DNA of 64,000 nt, from positions 1 through 64,000 of the forward strand of contig CANLLR010000007.1 of assembly GCA_947491985.1 (NCBI GenBank), written 5' to 3'. Shown here piece after piece: positions 46,174 through 54,939 of the stretch (its first letter is position 1; each line of letters starts with the position of its first letter). A program made the translations under genes and the position numbers. The notes beneath the pieces are model-generated. The model had not been told where the DNA came from, searched no databases, and saw only the letters and a program-made list of their open reading frames with translations. This stretch comes from Flavobacteriaceae bacterium. GTDB lineage: Bacteria > Bacteroidota > Bacteroidia > Flavobacteriales > Flavobacteriaceae.

Positions 46174-46734
46174 TTACACTTTCATAATTTCGGCTTCCTT
46201 GTGCACCAAATGCTCTTCGGCTTTTTTGATGAAGGCATCGGTGAGCTTTTGGATTTCCTCTTCGGCTGTTTTACAAACATCTTCGGAAGTTCCTTCTTTT
46301 TCTAATTTTTTGATGTCGGTATTGGCATCTTTTCGGGCATTTCTAATTCCGATTTTAGCGTCTTCTGTTTCGGCTTTAGCTTGTTTTACTAAGTCACGAC
46401 GGCGTTCTTCTGTTAATGGCGGAACACTTATGATGATGACATCGCCATTGTTCATCGGATTAAAACCCAAATTAGCAACCATGATCGCTTTTTCGATGGG
46501 TTGTAACATGCTTTTTTCGTAAGCTTGAATAGTAATTGTTCGCGCATCCGGAACATTTACATTGGCAATTTGCGACAACGGCGTTTGCGATCCGTAATAA
46601 TCAACAAAAACACTTCCTAGCATTTGTGGTGAGGCTTTACCGGCACGAATGTTTAAAAATGATTTTTCTAAGTGGTCTACAGAACCATTCATCGATTCTT
46701 TTGCGCTGTCTAATATGAATTCAATTTCTTCCAT
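46174..46734 (-). CDS. frr: Ribosome recycling factor
   Basis: A 186-residue RRF that, with EF-G, splits the post-termination ribosome. The whole protein matches the family: N-terminal helix (SAKESMNGSVDHLEKSFLNIRAGKASPQML), the beta-barrel domain II with YYGSQTPLSQIANVNVPDARTITI, and the C-terminal long helices with LTEERRRDLVKQAK. Length is standard. It lies downstream of pyrH, a very widespread order, with a 77-bp gap occupied by an inverted heptamer repeat. Confidence 0.97.
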   Translation of the reverse strand: MEEIEFILDSAKESMNGSVDHLEKSFLNIRAGKASPQMLGSVFVDYYGSQTPLSQIANVNVPDARTITIQAYEKSMLQPIEKAIMVANLGFNPMNNGDVIIISVPPLTEERRRDLVKQAKAETEDAKIGIRNARKDANTDIKKLEKEGTSEDVCKTAEEEIQKLTDAFIKKAEEHLVHKEAEIMKV

Positions 46735-46742
46735 AAATTTTA

Positions 46743-46806
46743 GTATTCAGTATTCAATGTTCAGTGTTCAGTCAAATTCTGCAAACTGAACACTGAACAC
46801 CGCTCA
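46743..46806. repeat. Inverted heptanucleotide repeats (TGTTCAG / CTGAACA) between pyrH and frr
   Basis: Left side: TATTCAG, TATTCAA, TGTTCAG, TGTTCAG (46744-46771). Right side: CTGAACA, CTGAACA (46786-46799). The 15-bp arms TGTTCAGTGTTCAGT (46758-46772) and ACTGAACACTGAACA (46785-46799) are perfect complements with a 12-nt loop, so the pyrH-frr message can form a strong hairpin. Confidence 0.85.
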
Positions 46807-46811
46807 CTTTT

Positions 46812-47525
46812 TTATATATTAACTACTGTTCCAATATTTTCGCCTTCACAAATTCTCAATAAATTTCCTTGTTTGTTCATGTCAAAAACCACGATAGGTA
46901 ATTTATTTTCCTGACTTAACGTAAAAGCCGTTGTGTCCATGACGTTCAAACCTTTTTTCAAAACATCTTCAAAAGAAATGAAATCAAATTTTACAGCCGA
47001 AGCATCTTTTTCGGGATCGGCATTGTATACACCATCGACACGAGTGCCTTTTAAAATCACATCGGCGTGGACTTCAACGCCACGTAAAACAGCGGCAGTA
47101 TCGGTGGTAAAATACGGATTTCCGGTTCCGGCGCCAAAAATAACAATTCGTCCTTTTTCTAAATGTCGTACCGCTCTTCTTTTGATGTACGGTTCGGCAA
47201 TTGCTTCGATTTTTAATGCGGTTTGCAAACGAGTAAGCATTCCTTTGTCTTCTAAAGCACCTTGCAAAGCCATTCCGTTAATAACCGTTGCTAGCATTCC
47301 CATGTAATCGCCTTGAACGCGATCCATTCCGTTGCTTGCGCCAGCAATTCCTCTAAAAATATTTCCTCCTCCAATTACAATGGCAATTTGAACACCTTTG
47401 TCGTGTATTTGCTTAATTTCATCTGCATATTCTGCCAAACGCTTTGGGTCAATTCCGTACTGTCTGTCGCCCATTAAAGCTTCGCCACTCAATTTTAAAA
47501 GAATTCTTTTGTACTTAATTGCCAT
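46812..47525 (-). CDS. pyrH: Uridylate kinase (UMP kinase)
   Basis: A 237-residue amino-acid-kinase-fold enzyme phosphorylating UMP to UDP in pyrimidine nucleotide synthesis. The ATP-binding start [14 protein letters not shown], the GGGNIFRG loop (about 53-60), [15 protein letters not shown] (about 72-86) and [14 protein letters not shown] (about 132-145) identify the bacterial hexameric PyrH, normally GTP-activated and UTP-inhibited. Length fits. It is the first gene of the pyrH-frr unit and has its own promoter. Confidence 0.97.
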   Translation of the reverse strand: MAIKYKRILLKLSGEALMGDRQYGIDPKRLAEYADEIKQIHDKGVQIAIVIGGGNIFRGIAGASNGMDRVQGDYMGMLATVINGMALQGALEDKGMLTRLQTALKIEAIAEPYIKRRAVRHLEKGRIVIFGAGTGNPYFTTDTAAVLRGVEVHADVILKGTRVDGVYNADPEKDASAVKFDFISFEDVLKKGLNVMDTTAFTLSQENKLPIVVFDMNKQGNLLRICEGENIGTVVNI

Positions 47526-47559
47526 TTATTTTTTCTTAGAAGTTGTCTGTTTAGTGATG

Positions 47560-47595
47560 CAAATATAAACATTTACTTATTTTATTTTTACCAAA
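47560..47595 (-). promoter_or_regulatory. Probable pyrH-frr promoter
   Basis: Minus-strand TATATTTG (47560-47567) matches the -7 consensus; TTTG (47592-47595) lies 24 bp upstream, slightly outside the usual spacing. It is back-to-back with the rightward promoter at 47617-47650. Confidence 0.45.
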
Positions 47596-47616
47596 AATGA
47601 AGTTGTGTAACATTTC

Positions 47617-47650
47617 TTGCCAAGATTTCTACAACGGATGTGTAACTTTG
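47617..47650 (+). promoter_or_regulatory. Probable promoter of the thioredoxin-like gene
   Basis: TTG (47617-47619), 23 bp, then TAACTTTG (47643-47650) fits the flavobacterial consensus, 17 bp upstream of the ATG at 47668. Confidence 0.55.
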
Positions 47651-47667
47651 TACTTTAAAACATTAAA

Positions 47668-48261
47668 ATGGAAGCCATTCTTAAAAAAAGTCTCGAAAAC
47701 AGTTATTCGTATGTAAAATATAGAAACCTGATTACCGCTTTATTGAAAGACCATAAAGTTACTGGACATGAGCAATCCGACGCTTTGTTGCATTATTCTG
47801 AATTAAATGAAGCGCGATTGCACCGATTGGATAAAACCATTCAGGTGGTGGACGAAGTGTGCGTTTTTCTTAAAAATATTGAAAAAATATATATATGGTT
47901 GGTCATTTCTGAAGGTTGGTGTGGCGATGCTGCACAAATTTTGCCGGTTATCAATAAAATGGCGGAAGTATCTGATAAAATTGATTTTCGAATTGTATTG
48001 CGTGACGATAATCCAGAAGTGATGAACATGTTTTTGACTAACGAAACCAAGTCGATTCCGATTTTGATCGTAATTGATAAAGAAACAGGAGAAGTGGTGA
48101 ATCATTTCGGACCGCGACCAACAGCAGCCAAACAACTTATTTTGGATTATAAAGCGCAACACGGAGTGGTTGACGAGCCTGCAAAAATTGCCTTGCAAAA
48201 ATGGTATTTAGCCGATAAAGGAATTAGTATACAGAAGGAAATTATGCACTTGATGTCATAA
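47668..48261 (+). CDS. Thioredoxin-like family protein with single active-site cysteine
   Basis: A 197-residue cytoplasmic protein with an N-terminal helical segment (about 1-65) and a thioredoxin-like fold (about 70-180). The active-site position reads SEGWCGDAAQILPVI, so the first cysteine (about residue 91) is kept while the second of the usual CxxC is alanine. The cis-Pro segment ETKSIPILIVID follows, so the fold is complete. A monothiol site suggests glutathione- or bacillithiol-like mixed-disulfide chemistry or a binding role rather than ordinary disulfide reduction. Its 3' end overlaps that of the convergent truB by 20 bp. Confidence 0.85.
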   Translation: MEAILKKSLENSYSYVKYRNLITALLKDHKVTGHEQSDALLHYSELNEARLHRLDKTIQVVDEVCVFLKNIEKIYIWLVISEGWCGDAAQILPVINKMAEVSDKIDFRIVLRDDNPEVMNMFLTNETKSIPILIVIDKETGEVVNHFGPRPTAAKQLILDYKAQHGVVDEPAKIALQKWYLADKGISIQKEIMHLMS

Positions 48262-48946
48262 TATGTTGCTCGAAAACTTCAGGGGTTACTCCAACTTCAA
48301 CATCATACGCTCCAATTTTTGTTCGTCGCAAAGCCGATAAATAACCTCCAGATTGTAATGCTTTTCCAAAATCAAAAGCCAACGAGCGAATGTAAGTTCC
48401 TTTGCTGCATTGCACTCGAAAGTCGATTTTGGGCAAATCTACACGCGTGATTTCAAATTCATAAATGGTGGTTTTTCTAAAAGCAATTTCAACTTCTTCT
48501 CCCGCACGAGCGTGTTCGTACAAACGTTTTCCGTCTTTTTTAATGGCTGAAAAAACAGGTGGTTTTTGGTCGATTTCACCTAAAAATTGTTTCGTAGTTT
48601 CTTGAATTAAATTTTCTGTAATATGCTCCGTTGGAAACGTTGCATCTACTTCGGTTTCTAAATCATACGAAGGTGTCGTTGCGCCAAGGGTAATGGTTCC
48701 GGTGTATTCTTTGGTTTGACTTTGAATCTCTGAAATGGTTTTGGTAAATTTTCCGGTGCAAATAATCAACAAACCAGTCGCTAGCGGATCTAAGGTTCCG
48801 GCGTGACCGATTTTAAACTTTTTAGGTAAATTGTAGTGGTGTTTTAAAAGGTATTTCAATTTATTTACCGCTTGAAACGAACTCCATTTCAAAGGTTTGT
48901 CAATTAAAATAATTTGACCGTTTAAGAAATCATCGGCTGTTTTCAA
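48242..48946 (-). CDS. truB: tRNA pseudouridine(55) synthase
   Basis: A 234-residue enzyme that forms pseudouridine-55 in the T-loop of tRNAs. The catalytic Asp is in GHAGTLDPLATGLLI (about 47-61); LLIDKP-like IILIDKPLKWSSFQ at the N-terminus and KGTYIRSLAFDFG near 190 are also typical. The C-terminal PUA domain of long TruBs is absent or minimal, as usual in Bacteroidota. No ATG is available: the start is a TTG at 48946, 3 bp after the uppP stop codon, which suggests translational coupling to uppP. Confidence 0.94.
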   Translation of the reverse strand: MKTADDFLNGQIILIDKPLKWSSFQAVNKLKYLLKHHYNLPKKFKIGHAGTLDPLATGLLIICTGKFTKTISEIQSQTKEYTGTITLGATTPSYDLETEVDATFPTEHITENLIQETTKQFLGEIDQKPPVFSAIKKDGKRLYEHARAGEEVEIAFRKTTIYEFEITRVDLPKIDFRVQCSKGTYIRSLAFDFGKALQSGGYLSALRRTKIGAYDVEVGVTPEVFEQHIMTSSA

Positions 48947-48949
48947 GGG

Positions 48950-49759
48950 TTATTTGTTTAAAGAAAAATATGTCAATAAAAGAACTCCCGCCACAATTCG
49001 ATAATAACCCCAAGGTTTGAATCCGTATTTTTTGATGATTCCAATGAAAAATTTAATTGCCAAAACAGCGACTACAAAAGCGACTATGTTTCCTATAAAA
49101 AATAATTTCATGTACTCACTAGATTGGGTTAACAATTCGTATCCTTTGAGTTGTGTAACTTCATAGGTTTTTAAAAAAAGCGAGTAGGTTGTTACTGCCA
49201 ACATGGTCGGAACAGCTAAAAAGAACGAAAACTCAGCAGCCGTTTCTCGAGTCAAACCTTGTTGCATTCCACCAATAATCGAAGCAGCAGAACGACTCGT
49301 TCCGGGCATCATCGCCAAACATTGCCAAAATCCTATGGCGACAGCTTTTTTTATAGAAATATCTTCTTCAGCGGCTACTGTAGGATGATTGAAACGGTTG
49401 TCTACAAAAAGTAAAATGACACCACCTACTATCAAAACAATTGCAATTGGAATTGGATTTCCGAGTAATGCGTCGATTTTATCATCGAATATTTTTCCTA
49501 AAACCAGCGCCGGAATTACAGCGCAAATGAGTTTGATGTAGAAATTGATTTTTCTAAAATCGAAAAACTTCTTCCAATACAAAACTACGACCGCCAAAAT
49601 GGCTCCGAATTGAATGGCGACTTGAAACAATTTCACAAAATCGTCATTTTGAATTCCGAAATAAGAACTGGTAAAAATCATGTGTGCTGTAGAAGAAATC
49701 GGTAAGTATTCGGTCAAACCTTCTACAATGGCAATGATAATCGCTTGTATATAATCCAT
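48950..49759 (-). CDS. uppP: Undecaprenyl-diphosphate phosphatase
   Basis: A 269-residue integral membrane enzyme (BacA family) that dephosphorylates undecaprenyl diphosphate to recycle the carrier lipid for peptidoglycan and surface polysaccharide. Both catalytic consensus segments are present: EGLTEYLPISSTAHM (about 13-27) and PGTSRSAASIIGGM (about 155-168). About eight helices are predicted. Overproduction of such enzymes confers bacitracin tolerance in other bacteria. It is in the ftsX-DUF3098-uppP-truB order found widely in Flavobacteria, which links cell division and wall-lipid recycling genes. Confidence 0.96.
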   Translation of the reverse strand: MDYIQAIIIAIVEGLTEYLPISSTAHMIFTSSYFGIQNDDFVKLFQVAIQFGAILAVVVLYWKKFFDFRKINFYIKLICAVIPALVLGKIFDDKIDALLGNPIPIAIVLIVGGVILLFVDNRFNHPTVAAEEDISIKKAVAIGFWQCLAMMPGTSRSAASIIGGMQQGLTRETAAEFSFFLAVPTMLAVTTYSLFLKTYEVTQLKGYELLTQSSEYMKLFFIGNIVAFVVAVLAIKFFIGIIKKYGFKPWGYYRIVAGVLLLTYFSLNK

Positions 49760-49809
49760 TTTTAGTCTTTAGAATGGGTTGTTTAAGAACGTATTCTGAG
49801 AATGGAACA

Positions 49810-50052
49810 CTATTTTTTAGGATTTTTAAAAATCGAATAAATCGTAATTCCAAAACCAAACAACACCATAGTTGGCGCCAATCGAATGCGTCTAAAACTA
49901 AACAATTCGACTTCTTTAAAAACGTTAAGGTCTTCACTTCCTCCGCCACTCATCAAAATAAATCCGAGTGAAATTACTGCCAATCCGATAAGTAAAATTT
50001 TATAGTTTACGCCCTCAAATAAAAATCCGTTTTTGTTTTCGTTTGCTTTCAT
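49810..50052 (-). CDS. DUF3098 family small membrane protein
   Basis: An 80-residue protein with two membrane helices (about 17-35 and 57-72) and a short polar loop (MSGGGSEDLNVFKE). It matches DUF3098, a Bacteroidota-specific family almost always found directly after ftsX. It lies 49 bp downstream of ftsX and 50 bp upstream of uppP, all transcribed leftward. The conserved position suggests a role alongside FtsX at the division site, but none is established. Confidence 0.85.
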   Translation of the reverse strand: MKANENKNGFLFEGVNYKILLIGLAVISLGFILMSGGGSEDLNVFKEVELFSFRRIRLAPTMVLFGFGITIYSIFKNPKK

Positions 50053-50101
50053 ATGTTGTTATTTAGTCTATCTTCTATACTCTATTTCTGTTCTCTTTTG
50101 T

Positions 50102-50977
50102 CTAATACAAATCGTCCGTTCTTAAATTCAAAAATCGTTGGGTAGCAAAATACGTGCTAATCCATGTTATCAAAACTCCAAGTAGTAATACCAATAAGAG
50201 CACGCCAATGGTCAATTCGATGTCGCTAAAAATAGCCATGGTTGGATAATTGATGTTGATGTAAAACAACAAACCAATCAATGCCAAAATAGCTAATACC
50301 GAACCAATCAATCCCAAAATAATGCTTTGTTTAATGAATGGTTTTCGGATAAACGATTTAGTGGCTCCCACCATTTGCATCGTTTTAATGATAAAACGAT
50401 TGGCATAAATAGACAAACGCATCGAACTGTTGATGAGTAAGACCGAAATAAAGGCAAACAACCCGCTGATTATTAAGATCCACATGCTTATTCTTTGCAC
50501 GTTGTCATTTACTAGAGTGATCAGTTGTTTGTCGTAAACAATATCGGCCACCATCGGATTTTGACGCAATTTTCGTTCTACTTTTGAAAATCCTGGGTTG
50601 GTAACATATTCGGCTTTCAAATGAATATCGTAGGAGTTTTGAAGCGGATTTGCACCTAAGAACTGCATAAAATTCTCGCCAAATACTTTTTCGTGTTCTT
50701 TGGCTGCCGCTTCTTTCGATACAAATTTGTAGTCTTTGGCAAATTTTGCTGTTTTCATTTCGGCGTCAAAAGCCTTAAAAACAGTATCGTTGGCGTCACT
50801 TTTAAAGAAAACGGTCATAACAATATCTTCTTTAAAATTATCGGACAAACGTTTCGAATTGATAACGAAAAGTCCAAGTAATCCGAGTAAAAACAATACT
50901 AGAAAAACACTCAAAACCACTGAAAAATAAGAAGTAATTACCCTACGTTTTTGAAACTTATCGAAATTAGATGCCAT
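50102..50977 (-). CDS. ftsX: Cell-division protein FtsX
   Basis: A 291-residue member of the MacB/FtsX permease family. TM1 (about 16-36) is followed by a periplasmic domain (about 45-160; VMTVFFKSDANDTV, AEYVTNPGFSKVERKL), then three helices (about 170-190, 220-245, 260-280), the characteristic four-helix type VII layout. FtsX pairs with the ATPase FtsE to control septal peptidoglycan hydrolases; ftsE is not adjacent here, which is the usual situation in Bacteroidota. It heads the leftward cluster with DUF3098, uppP and truB. Confidence 0.92.
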   Translation of the reverse strand: MASNFDKFQKRRVITSYFSVVLSVFLVLFLLGLLGLFVINSKRLSDNFKEDIVMTVFFKSDANDTVFKAFDAEMKTAKFAKDYKFVSKEAAAKEHEKVFGENFMQFLGANPLQNSYDIHLKAEYVTNPGFSKVERKLRQNPMVADIVYDKQLITLVNDNVQRISMWILIISGLFAFISVLLINSSMRLSIYANRFIIKTMQMVGATKSFIRKPFIKQSIILGLIGSVLAILALIGLLFYININYPTMAIFSDIELTIGVLLLVLLLGVLITWISTYFATQRFLNLRTDDLY

Positions 50978-51198
50978 ACATTGTAATTTAAGCCGTAAAA
51001 ATAAAAAAGAAATTTGGTTCTTACAGATTATAACGTTTAAAGTTTTGACTTTAGTGTAATGAAACGTAAATTTGCCAGCAATTGCACAGACATTAACTTT
51101 CGATTAACTTTGGTCACTTTTTCGCTATTTTTAATTAAAGTAATTTCTTACAACATGAGACGTGGTTTTTGACAATATAGAAACAATAAAATAAGAGA

Positions 51199-54081
51199 AT
51201 GAAATATTTTCACGAGAAAGTAGAAGAAAAATGGCAGCGTTTTTGGGCAGAAAATCAAACGTTTGCTGCCACCAATAACTTGGATGCCCTAGGCGAAGCC
51301 GAACTGAGTGGAGCTAAACCTAAATATTATGTGTTGGACATGTTTCCGTATCCTTCAGGAGCGGGTTTGCACGTAGGACATCCGCTGGGTTATATTGCTT
51401 CTGACATTGTAGCGCGGTACAAACGTCACAAAGGATTTAATGTATTGCACCCGCAAGGTTACGATTCGTTTGGTTTGCCTGCAGAGCAATACGCCATTCA
51501 AACAGGACAACATCCAGAAAAAACCACTCGTGAAAACATTGCACGCTACCGCGAACAATTGGATAAAATTGGATTTTCATTCGATTGGAGTCGCGAAGTG
51601 CGTACGTCTAACTCCGACTATTACAAGCACACACAGTGGATTTTTATTCAACTTTTCAATTCGTGGTACAATAACGACACCGATAAAGCCGAAGATATTT
51701 CGACTTTAATTTCGATATTTTCAACTGAAGGAAATGCCAATGTCAATGCGGTTTGTGATGATACCATCGAAGTATTTTCAGCTGCTGATTGGACTAGTTT
51801 TTCTTCCGACGAACAACAAAAAAGACTATTACAATACAGATTAACGTATTTAGCCGAAACTGAAGTCAATTGGTGTCCCGCACTCGGAACTGTTTTAGCC
51901 AATGACGAAATTGTAAATGGCGTTTCTGAACGTGGTGGTCACCCAGTAATTCGTAAAAAAATGACACAATGGTCGATGCGAATTTCTGCCTATGCCGAGC
52001 GTTTGTTGCAAGGTTTAGAAACGATTGATTGGAGCGAAAGCATCAAAGAAAGTCAACGCAATTGGATTGGGAAAAGTGTAGGAGCCATGGTCACATTTAA
52101 TCTACAACCCACAACCCACAACCCACAACCTACAACTATTTCAGTCTTCACCACTCGTCCCGATACTATCTTCGGAGTAACCTTCATGACCTTATCTCCC
52201 GAGCACGAATTGGTTTCGCAAATTACAACACTCAAACAAAAAGCAGCGGTTGATGCCTATGTGGAAGCCACGGCCAAACGTTCCGAACGTGAAAGAATGG
52301 CCGATGTTAAAACCATTTCTGGAGTTTTTACGGGTGCTTATGCGGAACATCCGTTTACCAAAGAACCAATTCCAGTGTGGATTGGCGATTACGTTTTAGC
52401 GGGTTACGGAACTGGCGCTGTAATGGCAGTTCCATGTGGCGATGAGCGAGATTATGCGTTTGCGAATTTTTTCAAAGGCCAAAACGGAATGCCAGCTATC
52501 AAAAATATTTTTAACCAAGATATTTCAGAAGCGGCTTATGGCGACAAAACCGGATTTGAATTGGTCAATTCCGATTTCTTAAACGGATTGGGTTATAAAG
52601 ACGGCGCTAAAAAAGTAATTGAAGCACTCGAAAAAATAGGGCAAGGAAAAGGCAAAACCAATTACCGTTTGCGCGATGCGGTTTTTTCACGTCAACGCTA
52701 TTGGGGCGAACCGTTTCCGGTGTATTATGTAAATAGCTTACCGCAAATGATCGATGCGCAATATTTACCGATTGTTTTGCCAGAAGTAGAAAAGTATTTG
52801 CCTACTGAAGACGGACAACCGCCGTTGGGAAATTCTTCAAAATGGGCTTGGAATATAATTACAAATGATGTTGATTTTAATGAAAATATTGATAATGTTT
52901 CAATTTTTCCTTTAGAACTAAACACCATGCCCGGTTGGGCTGGAAGTTCGTGGTATTGGATGCGGTATATGGATGCACACAACGACAAGGAGTTTGCCAG
53001 CAAAGACGCGCTCAAGTATTGGGAAAGCGTTGATTTATATATTGGCGGAAGCGAACACGCAACAGGTCATTTATTGTACTCGCGTTTTTGGAATAAATTT
53101 TTAAAAGACAAAGGATTTGCACCAACGGAAGAACCGTTTAAAAAATTGATTAATCAGGGAATGATTTTGGGGATGAGTGCATTTGTGTATCGTAGTGAAG
53201 ATTCAAAAAAGCTATATTCAAAAGGTTTAATTGCTAATGAAAAAGTACATCCAATCCACGTTGATTTAACTGTTATCAATGACATTACTAACGAATTAGA
53301 CATAGAAGCGTTCAAAAATCACCCATTATATTTTGATTATAAAGACGCTGAATTCATATTGGAAAACGGCAAATACATGGTTGGTCGCGAAGTCGAAAAA
53401 ATGTCCAAATCCAAATACAACGTTGTCAATCCCGATGATATTTGCAATGATTATGGTGCCGATACCTTGCGTTTGTATGAAATGTTTTTAGGACCACTCG
53501 AGCAAGCCAAACCCTGGAACACGGCTGGAATTACGGGCGTTTCCGGTTTCTTAAAAAAACTATGGCGTTTGTATTTTGACGACAACACAGGTTTGAATAT
53601 TACTAATGAAGAACCAACAGCCGAAATGTACAAATCGTTGCATAAAACCATCAAAAAAGTAACTGAAGATATTGACAGCTTTTCGTTCAATACGTCGGTA
53701 TCGCAGTTCATGATTTGTGTCAACGAATTGGCGACATTACAATGCCATCACCGAAAAATTTTAGAACCATTGGCGGTCGTAATTTCGCCTTATGCACCGC
53801 ATATTGCAGAAGAATTATGGAGTCAATTGGGTCATGAAGGATCTATTTCGACGGTTGCTTTTCCGATTTACGAAGAAAAATATTTGGTAGAAAGCGAAAA
53901 GGAATACCCAGTTTCGTTTAATGGAAAAATGCGTTTTACCATCAAATTGCCGCTCGATTTAACCGTACCGCAAATTCAAGAAATTGTTATGACCGACGAG
54001 CGCACCCTCAAACAATTGGACGGTCGCACACCAAACAAAGTGATTATAGTTCCTGGAAAAGTAATCAATTTAGTAGGTTAA
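51199..54081 (+). CDS. leuS: Leucyl-tRNA synthetase
   Basis: A 960-residue class Ia synthetase charging tRNA-Leu. The HIGH motif appears as GLHVGHPLGY (about 56-65) and the KMSKS loop as EKMSKSKYN (about 732-740). The CP1 editing domain is present with its TTRPDTIFG threonine-rich active-site segment (about 317-325) and GTGAVMAVPCGDERD. Two lineage additions stand out. One is an acidic stretch about 158-205 in the N-terminal half. The other is a short insertion QPTTHNPQPTT (about 304-314) encoded by a heptanucleotide array immediately before the editing motif. The C-terminal anticodon-binding part and tRNA-binding tail (VIIVPGKVINLVG) are complete, so the enzyme should be functional. A terminator follows. 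Confidence 0.96.
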   Translation: MKYFHEKVEEKWQRFWAENQTFAATNNLDALGEAELSGAKPKYYVLDMFPYPSGAGLHVGHPLGYIASDIVARYKRHKGFNVLHPQGYDSFGLPAEQYAIQTGQHPEKTTRENIARYREQLDKIGFSFDWSREVRTSNSDYYKHTQWIFIQLFNSWYNNDTDKAEDISTLISIFSTEGNANVNAVCDDTIEVFSAADWTSFSSDEQQKRLLQYRLTYLAETEVNWCPALGTVLANDEIVNGVSERGGHPVIRKKMTQWSMRISAYAERLLQGLETIDWSESIKESQRNWIGKSVGAMVTFNLQPTTHNPQPTTISVFTTRPDTIFGVTFMTLSPEHELVSQITTLKQKAAVDAYVEATAKRSERERMADVKTISGVFTGAYAEHPFTKEPIPVWIGDYVLAGYGTGAVMAVPCGDERDYAFANFFKGQNGMPAIKNIFNQDISEAAYGDKTGFELVNSDFLNGLGYKDGAKKVIEALEKIGQGKGKTNYRLRDAVFSRQRYWGEPFPVYYVNSLPQMIDAQYLPIVLPEVEKYLPTEDGQPPLGNSSKWAWNIITNDVDFNENIDNVSIFPLELNTMPGWAGSSWYWMRYMDAHNDKEFASKDALKYWESVDLYIGGSEHATGHLLYSRFWNKFLKDKGFAPTEEPFKKLINQGMILGMSAFVYRSEDSKKLYSKGLIANEKVHPIHVDLTVINDITNELDIEAFKNHPLYFDYKDAEFILENGKYMVGREVEKMSKSKYNVVNPDDICNDYGADTLRLYEMFLGPLEQAKPWNTAGITGVSGFLKKLWRLYFDDNTGLNITNEEPTAEMYKSLHKTIKKVTEDIDSFSFNTSVSQFMICVNELATLQCHHRKILEPLAVVISPYAPHIAEELWSQLGHEGSISTVAFPIYEEKYLVESEKEYPVSFNGKMRFTIKLPLDLTVPQIQEIVMTDERTLKQLDGRTPNKVIIVPGKVINLVG
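52104..52138 (+). repeat. ACAACCC heptamer array inside leuS
   Basis: Five consecutive heptamers, ACAACCC (x3), ACAACCT and ACAACTA, lie within the reading frame of leuS. Because three heptamers equal seven codons, they encode a QPTTHNP-type heptad. The same kind of ACAACYC/GTGAGTT heptamer occurs between genes at 7077-7146. Confidence 0.9.
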
Positions 54082-54103
54082 TTAATTCTAAAAAAAGTAA
54101 AAT

Positions 54104-54128
54104 CCCGATGGCAATGTCGGGTTTTTTT
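54104..54128 (+). terminator. Terminator after leuS
   Basis: The stem CCCGA (54104-54108) / TCGGG (54117-54121) with flanking A-run and T-run lies 22 bp past the leuS stop. Confidence 0.75.
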
Positions 54129-54199
54129 GTTAAAGTTTTTTAAAAGCAAAGTGATGGCAAACTCTTTGATTTGGTTTTTAAATCAAAAACCCTTCGCTT

Positions 54200-54838
54200 A
54201 TGAAAACAAAGTACTTTTTTTTAGTTGTTTTTCTTTTTTCATTTTTTGCCAATTCTGCTCAAGACATCGGAGCGCCACCAAAAAAACCCGATATTTTTGC
54301 GGTTGATTTACTTGGATTTTCATCACCTATTTTGCATCGCAATTTCTTCGGATTTTCGATGGATGTCAAATATTATATCAAACAAAAATGGGGAACTGGA
54401 ATCAATTTTGCCGCTACTTCCAAAAAAGTAAGTACTGATTATGCTGTTGGTGCTTACGAACCCGACGTCATATATTTTAGTTTCGGTTGGCTCAATCAAT
54501 ACGATTTTGTGCAGCAAGATGATGTTCGATTGGGTGTTACTCTTAACAATGGCTTTGCAATTGTTAATCTTCGTGACCGCTCAGAGACTCAAATTGTGTA
54601 CGATGAATTTGGTTCGACAGAGGTGCCTGTGTCCAAAGCCAGAAACCTTTTTTATACCATCGAACCTGGAGTAACTGCTTCTTTTCGAGTACTAAAGAAC
54701 AATAATTTTTCTGATGTTTACGTTACTACACAAGCAAAATATCGAAAAGTATTTGGAAATCCAGAGTTTGCCAAAACTAAAGATTTTAACGGATATTTTA
54801 TTGGCTTTGGAGTTTCGTTTATCGGTTTAATGGACTAG
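54200..54838 (+). CDS. Hypothetical outer-membrane beta-barrel protein
   Basis: A 212-residue exported protein (signal peptide 1-20, FFANSAQ) with a regular alternating-strand pattern (FFGFSMDVKYYIKQKWGTGINF; DVRLGVTLNNGFAIVNL; YFIGFGVSFIGLMD at the end). This suggests a small 8-strand barrel. No family name is recognised. It is monocistronic between leuS and another barrel gene 101 bp downstream. The N-terminal mature part begins DIGAPPKKPDIFAV. Confidence 0.75.
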   Translation: MKTKYFFLVVFLFSFFANSAQDIGAPPKKPDIFAVDLLGFSSPILHRNFFGFSMDVKYYIKQKWGTGINFAATSKKVSTDYAVGAYEPDVIYFSFGWLNQYDFVQQDDVRLGVTLNNGFAIVNLRDRSETQIVYDEFGSTEVPVSKARNLFYTIEPGVTASFRVLKNNNFSDVYVTTQAKYRKVFGNPEFAKTKDFNGYFIGFGVSFIGLMD

Positions 54839-54891
54839 TAAACAAACAATTGCAGTAGCTTCAACTTTTAACAACAAAATGTTAAAATGTA

Positions 54892-54921
54892 TTGAAGCGT
54901 GAATTTTCAAAAGTAAATTTG
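54892..54921 (+). promoter_or_regulatory. Promoter of the 54940 outer-membrane protein gene
   Basis: TTG (54892-54894), exactly 19 bp, then TAAATTTG (54914-54921): the best match in the window to the flavobacterial consensus, 18 bp before the ATG at 54940. Confidence 0.7.
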
Positions 54922-54939
54922 TAATAAAATCATAAAAAC

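Noticed and set aside
46743..46806. CRISPR-like array
   Set aside because: Units are 7 bp with no spacers; neither this nor the other heptamer sites fit repeat-spacer organisation.
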